A DNA stretch of 60,689 nucleotides from an uncultured Subdoligranulum sp. (lineage in GTDB: Bacteria > Bacillota_A > Clostridia > Oscillospirales > Ruminococcaceae). Both the position numbers and the translations under genes were made by a program. Positions within the stretch are counted from its first letter, which is position 1, and each line of letters begins with the position of its first letter. Below the pieces are notes generated by a model. It saw only the letters and a program-made list of their open reading frames with translations, was not told the origin of the DNA and did not search any database. This document shows positions 1-7,396 of the stretch, one piece after another. The stretch covers positions 1 to 60,689 of the forward strand of contig NZ_CALADU010000273.1 in assembly GCF_937890665.1 (NCBI RefSeq), written 5' to 3'.

Positions 1-132
1 CTGGTCGGTCTGGTCAATGCCTTCGGTGCCATCTACCTGCCCCAGTATTACAACGTTCTGCCCGCTGCGCTGATGGTCATTGCCATGGCGATCAACCCGC
101 AGGGCCTGTTCACCAAGAAGGAGGCGCGCTGA
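1..132 (+). CDS. Liv-type ABC transporter permease, C-terminal end only (LivH-like)
   Basis: Open from the first base and stopping at 130-132, this is the last 43 residues of a hydrophobic protein. It ends in a membrane segment followed by a short basic tail (NPQGLFTKKEAR), as LivH-type branched-chain amino acid permeases do. The next gene, a LivM-type permease, starts two bases after its stop, the usual livH-livM order. The binding protein of this system must lie upstream, outside the window. Family assignment rests on the tail and on gene order. Confidence 0.75.
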   Translation: MVGLVNAFGAIYLPQYYNVLPAALMVIAMAINPQGLFTKKEAR

Positions 133-133
133 G

Positions 134-1108
134 ATGCTGAAAAGCTGGAAAAAGATCCCGCAGGTCAAGCGCCACCTGATCGTTGGTGTGGCAATCTGCC
201 TGATTATGTTGGTCTACTCGTTCTTCGCAGCGGACTCCGTGCTGGACTTCATGAGCCGTACCGTGATTATGATGCTCTTCGCCTCGGCGCTGAACATCAT
301 CCTCGGTTTCGGCGGTCTGCGTCCCCTCGGTATGGCTACCTACTTCGGCATGGGTTCCTACTCCTACGTCATTTTGGTGGTCCGCCTCGGCTGGGCCAAA
401 CCGCTGGCCATTGTGGGCGCCATGGTCCTGTCCATGGTCATCTCGCTGGGCGTTAATGTATTGTGCCTGCGGGCCAACGATGACTTGGCCTTCGCCTTCA
501 TGAGCATGGGCATCAACACCCTGCTGTTCACCATGGTGTACAAGATCCCCTATGTGGGTTCCGATACCGGTCTGACCGGTAACGTCCGTCTGGACTTTGC
601 CGGCAGCGCCAGCGGCAACTTCTATCTGAGCTTTGTGGTCAGTGTGATTTGCATCGTGCTCATCTACCTGTTCTACCACAGCCCCTTTGCAACCGTCCTC
701 AAGGGCAGCCGCGACAATCTGGAACGTCTGACCTTCGTTGGCATGAACACCCAGAACGTTCGTCTGTTTGCCTGCATGGTGTCCAGCTTCTTTGTTACCG
801 TTGCCGGTATCCTCTACGCCATGCGCAACATGGGTGCGTTCCCGGTCATGTTCTCCACCAACACCTCCACCGAAGGTCTGGTCATGTGCCTGATCGGCGG
901 CATGCAGAGCTTCTTCGGTCCCATTCTGGGTGCGGTCATCGTGACCTTTATCTCCACGCAGGTTTCCATCCTGACCAACTACTACCAGTTCATTCTGGGC
1001 GCGCTCATCGTCTTCTGTGTGCTGTTCCTGCAGAATGGCTTGCTGCGTGACGATACCACCCGTGATCTGGGCGAGATCCCCACCAAAAAGGAGAGTGCCA
1101 ACAAATGA
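134..1108 (+). CDS. livM: Liv-type ABC transporter permease LivM
   Basis: A 324-residue inner-membrane permease of the branched-chain amino acid (HAAT) ABC family. It has about eight to nine hydrophobic segments after a short basic N-terminus (MLKSWKKIPQVKR) and the LivM-type stretch ILGFGGLRPLGMATYFGMGSY. I chose the ATG at 134 because it follows the previous stop directly and the 18 residues encoded upstream are arginine-rich and unlike the family. It overlaps livG by 4 bases (ATGA), so translation is probably coupled. The transported compound cannot be read from the sequence; family members carry branched-chain amino acids, amides or urea. Confidence 0.9.
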   Translation: MLKSWKKIPQVKRHLIVGVAICLIMLVYSFFAADSVLDFMSRTVIMMLFASALNIILGFGGLRPLGMATYFGMGSYSYVILVVRLGWAKPLAIVGAMVLSMVISLGVNVLCLRANDDLAFAFMSMGINTLLFTMVYKIPYVGSDTGLTGNVRLDFAGSASGNFYLSFVVSVICIVLIYLFYHSPFATVLKGSRDNLERLTFVGMNTQNVRLFACMVSSFFVTVAGILYAMRNMGAFPVMFSTNTSTEGLVMCLIGGMQSFFGPILGAVIVTFISTQVSILTNYYQFILGALIVFCVLFLQNGLLRDDTTRDLGEIPTKKESANK

Positions 1109-1857
1109 GTGAACCGATTCTGAAGGTTGAGCACCTCAACCGTTATTTCGGCGCGCTGCACGCCACGAAGGACGTCTCCTTCGAGGTGCCGGAAGGTCAG
1201 GTCCGCGCCATCATCGGCCCCAACGGTGCCGGCAAATCCACCCTGATGGACTTGATCACCAACCGTACCACCCCCTCCAGCGGCAAGGTCATCTTCCGCG
1301 GCGAGGACATTGCCGGTCTGGCGCCCAACAAGATCGTACACAAAGGCATGACGAAATGCTTCCAGATCTCCAAGCTGTTCAACAATCTGACCGTGTACGA
1401 GAATGTGCAGATCGCCCGCATCGAGATGAACAAAAAGACCTTCAACATTCTGCCGGTGCGGGATTCCTACCTGAAAAAGGAAGTCCAGACCTACCTGAGC
1501 TTGGTAGGCTTGGAGGATAAGATGAACGATGTGGCCGCCTATCTTTCCTACGGTGACCAGCGTCGTCTGGACATTGCCATTGCACTGGCCATGGACCCCA
1601 AACTGCTGATTCTGGACGAGCCCGCCGCCGGTGTGGCCCGTGAGGAAGCCTACACCCTGATGCAGTTGATCCGGGATCTAGCCCATGAACGCAACATGAC
1701 GATCATCTTCATTGAACACGACATGGAGATCGTCTTTAACTACGCCGATGTGATCTCGGTACTGCGGGACGGCGAGATGATCGCCACCGGTACGCCGGAC
1801 GAGATCAAGCAAAATACCTACGTGCAGCAGGCGTATCTGGGAGGTGACGTGTCGTGA
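1105..1857 (+). CDS. livG: Liv-type ABC transporter ATP-binding protein LivG
   Basis: A 250-residue cytoplasmic ATPase. Walker A is GPNGAGKS near residue 38, the signature is LSYGDQRR (the relaxed LSYG form common in LivG) and Walker B is LLILDEPAAG. Length and the C-terminal YLGG match LivG. It energises the importer together with LivF. It overlaps livM by 4 bases and livF by 4 bases. The second Liv set in this window (51668-52450) has its own LivG. Confidence 0.93.
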   Translation: MSEPILKVEHLNRYFGALHATKDVSFEVPEGQVRAIIGPNGAGKSTLMDLITNRTTPSSGKVIFRGEDIAGLAPNKIVHKGMTKCFQISKLFNNLTVYENVQIARIEMNKKTFNILPVRDSYLKKEVQTYLSLVGLEDKMNDVAAYLSYGDQRRLDIAIALAMDPKLLILDEPAAGVAREEAYTLMQLIRDLAHERNMTIIFIEHDMEIVFNYADVISVLRDGEMIATGTPDEIKQNTYVQQAYLGGDVS

Positions 1858-2567
1858 TTCTGGAACTGAAAGGCGTACAAGCCTATTATGACAAAAGCCA
1901 TATTCTGAATGGCGTGGATCTCGGCGTCGAGGAAGGTACCTCGGTGTGTTTGCTGGGCCGCAACGGCGTAGGCAAATCCACCACGATGAAGACCATCATG
2001 GGCATGCTCAACCCGAAAGAGCACTGCAAGACCGAAGGTTCCATCACCTTCAACGGCAAGCAGTTGGTGGGTATGCAGAGCCATGCCATTGCTCGGCTGG
2101 GCATTGCCTACGTGCCGCAGGGCCGTCACATCTTCCCCACACTGACCACCGAGGAAAATCTTCGCGTGGCGGCGCGCAAGGGCGTGGACGGCAGCGAAAA
2201 ATGGAATCTGGACAGTGTCTATAAGTTCTTCCCCCGTCTGCAGGAACGCAAGGATTCCAAAGGCGACAAGCTGTCCGGCGGTGAAAAGCAGATGCTGGCC
2301 GTAGCCCGCGGCCTGATGCAGAACCCCAAGATGATGCTGTTGGACGAAATCACCGAAGGTCTGGCCCCCATCATCGTGGATCAGTTGGCCGACATGGTGA
2401 CCAATCTGCTGGCAGAGGGCGTGACCATCCTGATTGCTGAGCAGAACGTGAAGTTTGCCACCAAAGTCAGCAGCGACTGCTATATTCTGGAGCGCGGCAC
2501 GGTCGTGCATCATCAGGCCACGCAGGAACTCTCGGAAGAAACCCGAAAGAAGTATCTCGGCCTGTGA
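1854..2567 (+). CDS. livF: Liv-type ABC transporter ATP-binding protein LivF
   Basis: A 237-residue ATPase with Walker A GRNGVGKS, signature LSGGEKQ and Walker B MLLDEITEGLAP. The start is GTG at 1854, overlapping the livG stop by 4 bases. The ending KKYLGL is typical of LivF. It pairs with LivG as the asymmetric ATPase dimer of a Liv-type importer. Its stop overlaps the GTG of the following MATE gene by 4 bases, which places that exporter in the same transcript. Confidence 0.93.
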   Translation: MILELKGVQAYYDKSHILNGVDLGVEEGTSVCLLGRNGVGKSTTMKTIMGMLNPKEHCKTEGSITFNGKQLVGMQSHAIARLGIAYVPQGRHIFPTLTTEENLRVAARKGVDGSEKWNLDSVYKFFPRLQERKDSKGDKLSGGEKQMLAVARGLMQNPKMMLLDEITEGLAPIIVDQLADMVTNLLAEGVTILIAEQNVKFATKVSSDCYILERGTVVHHQATQELSEETRKKYLGL

Positions 2568-3964
2568 CCTTTGCACTGCGGGCGCGGCTGGGCGCTTGGC
2601 AGGAACGCTGGATAGAGAAAAATCCGAGCTTTTATCGCCAAGTGGTACTGGTGGGGCTGCCGGTGGCCTTTCAACAGGCCATCAACATCGGCGTCAACCT
2701 GATGGACACCGTTATGGTCGGTGCGCTGGGGGAAAACGCACTCTCGGCTTCCTCGTTGGCCAACCAGTACTATTATCTGTACTACATCCTCTGTCTGGGG
2801 ATCTCTGGCGGGGCCTGTGTGCTCAGCGCCCAGTATTGTGGCGCGGGCAACAAGGCTATGGTCCGGCAGGTGTGGCGGCTTTCCATGTACATTGCGGGCG
2901 GTTCCGCCATCCTGTTTGCGGTGGTTACCGGAACCTTGCCCCATGCCATCATGGGGGTCTACACCACCCAACCGGAAATGATCGAGCTGGGCAGCCAGTA
3001 CCTGCGGGTAACGGCGTGGATCTTCTTCTTCCACGGCACCAGCCTGATCATGGTCAATCTGCTGCGCACCGTGGGGGTCCTCTATCTGGGGCTGATCGTT
3101 TCCAGCCTGTCCTTTTTTACCAATATCTTTTTCAACTACGTTTTCATCTTCGGCAAGTTCGGCGCGCCCCGGTTGGGCATTGCCGGCGCGGCCGTAGGGA
3201 CCCTGATCAGCCGCGGGTTGGAATTTGCCATCACCTTCGGGTATCTGTTGGGGGTCCAAAAGTATATCGCGTTCCGTCCCAAGGATTTTGCGGGAAAGCT
3301 GGACCCCGCCATGATGCGCAGCTTTCTTACCACCGGTATGCCGCCCATCATCAGCGACGGTATGTACACGGTGGGGGACAACATCCTCAGCGTTATTTTG
3401 GGCCATATGGGGGCCGCTGTGGTCAGCGGTCAGGCCATCACCTTGGCTACCATGCGGTTTTGTACCGCCTTTTTGATGGGGCTGAGCAACGCCTCCTCGG
3501 TGATGATCGGGCAGGCGGTGGGCCGCGGCGAGCAGGCCGCCGTCCAACGGCAAAGCCGGACCTTCTTTCTGCTCTCGGTCGTCGGTGGTTTGGCGGGCGG
3601 TGTGCTGATCGAACTGGCCAGCCCCTTTGTGGTTGGGCTGTATGACCTTTCCCCCGAGGCGATGGACGCCACCATGCAAATGATGCATGCCATGAGTCTG
3701 CTCATGGTGTTTCAGGCGGCCCAGTCCGTCATGAGCAAGGGCGTGCTGCGGGGCGGCGGTGATACCCGCTTCCTGATGGCAGCCGACCTGATCTTCATGT
3801 GGGGGCTCAACATCCCGTTGGGGTATCTGGCGGGCCTGCACTGGGGATGGGCACCTTTTTGGGTGTTTATCTGCCTCAAGCTGGATACCATCTGCAAGAC
3901 CTTCCTGTGTCTGTGGCGGATGGTGTGCAGCCACTGGATCCGGGACGTGAACCAAACCATTTGA
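2564..3964 (+). CDS. MATE family multidrug/organic-cation efflux transporter
   Basis: A 466-residue membrane protein of the MATE (MatE) family with about 12 membrane segments. The first half carries LVGLPVAFQQAINIGVNLMDTVMVGALGE, of which VNLMDTVMVGALGE is the family landmark, and the second repeat starts near ITLATMRFCTAFLMGLSNASS. MATE proteins export cationic compounds using Na+ or H+. The GTG start at 2564 overlaps the livF stop by 4 bases, so it is likely translated from the Liv transcript. An exporter co-transcribed with an importer may remove a toxic analogue or product of the imported compound; that is inference. Confidence 0.9.
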   Translation: MTFALRARLGAWQERWIEKNPSFYRQVVLVGLPVAFQQAINIGVNLMDTVMVGALGENALSASSLANQYYYLYYILCLGISGGACVLSAQYCGAGNKAMVRQVWRLSMYIAGGSAILFAVVTGTLPHAIMGVYTTQPEMIELGSQYLRVTAWIFFFHGTSLIMVNLLRTVGVLYLGLIVSSLSFFTNIFFNYVFIFGKFGAPRLGIAGAAVGTLISRGLEFAITFGYLLGVQKYIAFRPKDFAGKLDPAMMRSFLTTGMPPIISDGMYTVGDNILSVILGHMGAAVVSGQAITLATMRFCTAFLMGLSNASSVMIGQAVGRGEQAAVQRQSRTFFLLSVVGGLAGGVLIELASPFVVGLYDLSPEAMDATMQMMHAMSLLMVFQAAQSVMSKGVLRGGGDTRFLMAADLIFMWGLNIPLGYLAGLHWGWAPFWVFICLKLDTICKTFLCLWRMVCSHWIRDVNQTI

Positions 3965-3995
3965 AGGGGTTAACCAATGAAGGAGGTGACGGACT

Positions 3996-4973
3996 GTGTC
4001 CGCACAACATACCATCCGCGAACTGTTGGAAAAAGGGGAGTTTGTATGGGCTCCCTGCATCTATGACTGCCTTTCGGCCCGCTGTGCCGAACTGGTAGGT
4101 CACAACGCGGTACTTATCAGCAGCTGCGAATTGGAATACGCCATGAACGGTATCCCTGCCGGTATGTACAACTGGGAGGAATACATCTACGCCACCGAGC
4201 GCATCTGCAATTCCACCAAATTGCCGGTAATCGTGGACGGCGAAAACGGCGGCGGTACACCGATGCAGGTCTACCGCAACTGCAAACGGCTGGCCGAGGT
4301 GGGTGCCATGGCCATCTCCATCGAAGATACCATGAGCGGCGCCTTTGCCACCGGATACACCTACGCCAGCGGCTACGGCTATATGGACGCTGAGCGGTGG
4401 GCTGCCAACGTCCATGCGGCGGTGGAGGCCGTGAAGGGCACTGACTGCATGATCATTGCCCGTACCGACTGTAAGGGCGGGGGAGCCCCCCAAACCGGTG
4501 CCATTGCCAATTTTGGCGGCATGGGGTTGGAGGAAGCGATTCGCCGGGCCGAGATGGGCTATCAGGCCGGGGCAGAGATCACGATGATCCAGAACATCTG
4601 CCATGCGGACTGTGAAGCGGAATGCCGCGAGATCAGCCGCCGCCTTTCGGCGCCGGGCCGGTATCTGTTCTATCCGGACGTACATGCCACCGACGGCAAA
4701 CCGGACGCTACGCTGGAACAAATGCAGGAATGGGGCTTCCATTTGGTCAGCAACCATGTGGCCATGAAAGGCGCTGCCCGGGGCATGCTGGAGTTTTTCC
4801 GTGAGAACTTCCGCAACAAAAACACCGTTTACAGCGAAAATCATGAGATCGATCCCTCTGGCGAATATGGCATTGGACATGAATTCCACCTGTTCAAATT
4901 CGAGGATTACATCGCACTGGACAAAAAATATCGCGCCTATGAATCCGAGCTGCGGGAAAAGACGCCCACCTAA
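3996..4973 (+). CDS. Isocitrate lyase/PEP mutase superfamily protein with atypical active-site loop
   Basis: A 325-residue cytoplasmic TIM-barrel protein of the ICL/PEPM superfamily. VIVDGENGGG (residues 78-87) corresponds to the family's metal-binding ADADTGYG-type segment, with D81, E83 and E110 (ISIED) as likely Mg ligands, and IIARTD (153-158) is the conserved arginine strand. The lyase loop that normally reads K(K/R)CGH is replaced here by MSGAFATG (113-120), so the usual catalytic cysteine is missing. The GTG start at 3996 follows AAGGAGGTGACGGACT. Family members cleave or decarboxylate 2-hydroxy or 2-oxo acids; the specific reaction is unknown. It lies 31 bases after the MATE gene, in the same direction. 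Confidence 0.75.
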   Translation: MSAQHTIRELLEKGEFVWAPCIYDCLSARCAELVGHNAVLISSCELEYAMNGIPAGMYNWEEYIYATERICNSTKLPVIVDGENGGGTPMQVYRNCKRLAEVGAMAISIEDTMSGAFATGYTYASGYGYMDAERWAANVHAAVEAVKGTDCMIIARTDCKGGGAPQTGAIANFGGMGLEEAIRRAEMGYQAGAEITMIQNICHADCEAECREISRRLSAPGRYLFYPDVHATDGKPDATLEQMQEWGFHLVSNHVAMKGAARGMLEFFRENFRNKNTVYSENHEIDPSGEYGIGHEFHLFKFEDYIALDKKYRAYESELREKTPT

Positions 4974-5003
4974 ACGACATTCGGTTTGATTCTCCTTATA
5001 AAG

Positions 5004-5035
5004 CCCGGCCGGGTGAAAAATTTTGCCCGACCGGG
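5004..5035 (+). terminator. Hairpin after the ICL/PEPM gene, weak terminator
   Basis: Inverted arms CCCGGCCGGG and CCCGACCGGG (one mismatch) flank a loop containing AAAAATTTT. There is no clean T run afterwards, so termination would be partial or factor-aided. It separates the Liv transcript from the LacI-type gene. Confidence 0.45.
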
Positions 5036-5055
5036 ATGTTTGTGTTTGAAACGGT

Positions 5056-5139
5056 AAACGTTTTTAGCGGAAGTGTCGAAATATTAAAAACACGAAAGAG
5101 GTTTTGTTGCAAACTTTTCCAAAAAGTGGTATATACAAT
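5056..5139 (+). promoter_or_regulatory. Candidate LacI-type operator and promoter for the regulator gene
   Basis: AAACGTTT (5056-5063) is a perfect 8-base palindrome with the central CG typical of LacI-family operators. About 45 bases on lie TTGCAA (5107-5112) and TATACA (5132-5137), spaced 19, a modest promoter for the LacI-type gene starting at 5198. The position suggests autoregulation; binding is inferred only. Confidence 0.4.
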
Positions 5140-5197
5140 ACGGAAAAGTGCGATTTTATGGCAATAGGGTGCAACAAGGGGCCGTGAGAACAAAGTT

Positions 5198-6196
5198 ATG
5201 ACGATTTACGACATTGCAAAATTGGCTGGCGTATCTGCTAGTTCGGTCTCCCGTGTGGTCAACGGAAAGCCCGGGGTAAACCGGGTGACCCGAGAAAAAA
5301 TTCAAAAACTGTTGCAGGAACACAACTATGTTCCCGATACCAACGCGCGCAATCTGGTGATGCAATCCACCAAGACCATCGGCATTTTGACCGATGACAT
5401 TGATACACTGCATCAGGTGGAAGGCGCCCATCGCGTGGAATACGAGCTGATGCGCAACGGGTACTATTGTTTCAGCAAATACATCGGCCGGGGTTCCGAC
5501 GCGGTGGAAAACGGTATGATGGATATGGCCCGCCACCGGGTGGAGGGCGTAGTCTGTATGGGGGATGCTTTCCGCGATGTGGAGGCTGTCACGCAGGCGG
5601 TAAAGCGTCATCTGCCCGAAACGCCGGTGGTCATGGTCCACAACACGATGACCTTTTCGCTGCCCAACATCTATTCCGTTGGTGCCGACGAGAAGGAAGG
5701 CATCGAAAGTTGTGTGGATTATCTGGCCCAACGCGGCCGCCGGAACCTGATTTTGGTGATCAATAAGGGGCGAATCAGCGGGCCGCTGATTCGGTCCAGC
5801 TTCGAGGGGGCCATCAAAAAGGGGGAACCGCGGCTGCGGGGCACGGTGTATACCGGCATCCCCGACCGGGTGGAAGAAGGGGAGCATCTTGCCTACCATC
5901 TGCTACGGGAGCATCCCGAGGTGGACGGCATCATCTGTGCCACCGACCTAATCGCCATCGGCCTGCTGAACATCCTGAAGGAGAAGGGCGTCGCGGTGCC
6001 CCAGCAGATCGCACTGATCGGCGAGCACAACTCGGCTTTTTGCGAAACCTGCCGCCCGCGGCTGACTTCGCTGGATGCCATGATCACCATGTCCAGTATT
6101 ATGGGCGCTCGGACGCTGTTGGATGTATTGGACGGCCGGGAACCCAGCCACCATGTGACGCTGCGCATGACCATTGTGGAACGCGGCACCACCTAA
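5198..6196 (+). CDS. LacI family transcriptional regulator
   Basis: A 332-residue DNA-binding repressor. The N-terminal helix-turn-helix and hinge read TIYDIAKLAGVSASSVSRVV, then a periplasmic-binding-protein-like effector domain runs from about residue 60 (TIGILTDDID) to the end, with the family phrase GIICATDLIAIGLLNILKEKG. The effector is probably a small metabolite or sugar. Ribosome binding is weak at ATG 5198 (AAGGGG lies about 15 bases upstream). It follows the Liv/MATE/ICL genes and precedes the galacto-N-biose operon on the other strand, so either could be its target; an AAACGTTT palindrome sits upstream of its own gene. Confidence 0.92.
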   Translation: MTIYDIAKLAGVSASSVSRVVNGKPGVNRVTREKIQKLLQEHNYVPDTNARNLVMQSTKTIGILTDDIDTLHQVEGAHRVEYELMRNGYYCFSKYIGRGSDAVENGMMDMARHRVEGVVCMGDAFRDVEAVTQAVKRHLPETPVVMVHNTMTFSLPNIYSVGADEKEGIESCVDYLAQRGRRNLILVINKGRISGPLIRSSFEGAIKKGEPRLRGTVYTGIPDRVEEGEHLAYHLLREHPEVDGIICATDLIAIGLLNILKEKGVAVPQQIALIGEHNSAFCETCRPRLTSLDAMITMSSIMGARTLLDVLDGREPSHHVTLRMTIVERGTT

Positions 6197-6218
6197 AGCC
6201 GGGCAGACAACCAAAGAC

Positions 6219-6262
6219 AAAACAGGAGCTTCTTCCCTTGGGGAAGAAGCTCCTGTTTTTTA
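6219..6262. terminator. Strong bidirectional intrinsic terminator
   Basis: AACAGGAGCTTCTTCCC and its complement GGGAAGAAGCTCCTGTT form a perfect 17-base stem with a 2-3 base loop, followed by TTTT on + and preceded by A-rich sequence. It ends the LacI gene (+) and the nahK-containing operon (-), which converge here. Confidence 0.9.
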
Positions 6263-6277
6263 TAGAAGGAGGAATGC

Positions 6278-7384
6278 TCAACTATATTGCTGTACAATGG
6301 CCTCCATGTCGGCCCAGCAGTTTTCCATGTCCTGCACCAGCTTGAACTGGGTGCGGGCACGGTCCAAGTTCTGCCCCGGCCGGGTGGTGTGGAAGTAGTG
6401 GTCGCCCTCCAGATAGTCGGTCAGGAAGCGGATGCCGCATTCCAGCGTCATCAGCTTGGCGCCCCAGGGCAGGGTGGCCTTTTCCAGCGGGGTAAAGGCA
6501 TCCCCGGCAGCTTGCAGGTAGCCTTTGGTGTAGATCTCGAACAGATCGATGGCAAAGTTCACCTTGGACAGATCGGGCTCGTCCTCGGCGCTGTGGTTGG
6601 CGCCGAACCGGATGGAATCGCCAAAGTCGTTGGCGGCCAGTCCCGGCATGACGGTGTCCAGATCGATGACGCAGAGCCCTTCACCGGTTGCCTTGTCAAA
6701 CAAAATGTTGTTCAGCTTGGTGTCGTTGTGGGTTACCCGCAACGGCAGCTTGCCGGCGGCCAGCAGATCGGTCATGTAGGCGCAATCCGCTTTGCGGGCC
6801 CGCACAAAGGCGATCTCGTCGGCTACGTCCTTGGCACGGCCCAGCGCATCAGCGGCCAGCGCCTTTTCAAAGTTCTCGAAACGGCGGGGCGTGTCGTGGA
6901 AGTGGGGGATGGTTTCGTGCAGGGTGGCGGCAGGGTAGTTGGCCAACTGTTTCTGGAAGTTGCCGAAAGCCACCGCGCTCTGGTAAAAATCTTCCGGGGT
7001 CTGGACCTGCTGCAGGCAGACGGTGTCCTCCACAAAGGCATAGACGCGCCAGCAGCCGTCCTGTGCATCCCGGTAGTAGGGCTTGCCCTCCTTCGTCGGG
7101 ATGACCTGCAGGGTCACCCGGCTGGGGTCGGCGCCTCGTTCCATGGCCTGCCGGCGCAGATACTCGGTAACGCCGCAGATATTCTCCATCAAGCCATCCG
7201 GGTCGGTGAAGGTGGCAGTGTTAATCTTTTGCAGGATATACCGGCGGCTGTCCCCGTCGGGCAACTGCACGTAGATGCAGTGGGTGGCGTTGATGTGTCC
7301 CTCTCCGTAGGGCAGGGCACCGGCCACCGTGCCGCCCCAGTCCCAGGCAGCCAGCACATCGGGGTGTTCAAAACGGTTCTCCAT
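6278..7384 (-). CDS. nahK: N-acetylhexosamine 1-kinase (NahK-like, APH fold)
   Basis: A 368-residue cytoplasmic kinase of the aminoglycoside-phosphotransferase fold. The N-terminus carries GALPYGEGHINATH, a glycine-rich ATP loop like that of NahK. The catalytic loop is VTHNDTKLNNILFD (Asp of HND as base) and the metal-binding segment is CVIDLDTVMPG followed by DFGDSIRFGA. NahK phosphorylates the GlcNAc or GalNAc released by lacto-N-biose phosphorylase at C1. Length matches the bifidobacterial enzyme (about 360). It is the last gene of the operon, 12 bases after the phosphorylase, with AAGGGGGATTT before the ATG. Other APH-fold sugar kinases are possible but the neighbour fits. Confidence 0.87.
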   Translation of the reverse strand: MENRFEHPDVLAAWDWGGTVAGALPYGEGHINATHCIYVQLPDGDSRRYILQKINTATFTDPDGLMENICGVTEYLRRQAMERGADPSRVTLQVIPTKEGKPYYRDAQDGCWRVYAFVEDTVCLQQVQTPEDFYQSAVAFGNFQKQLANYPAATLHETIPHFHDTPRRFENFEKALAADALGRAKDVADEIAFVRARKADCAYMTDLLAAGKLPLRVTHNDTKLNNILFDKATGEGLCVIDLDTVMPGLAANDFGDSIRFGANHSAEDEPDLSKVNFAIDLFEIYTKGYLQAAGDAFTPLEKATLPWGAKLMTLECGIRFLTDYLEGDHYFHTTRPGQNLDRARTQFKLVQDMENCWADMEAIVQQYS

Positions 7385-7396
7385 GGTAAATCCCCC

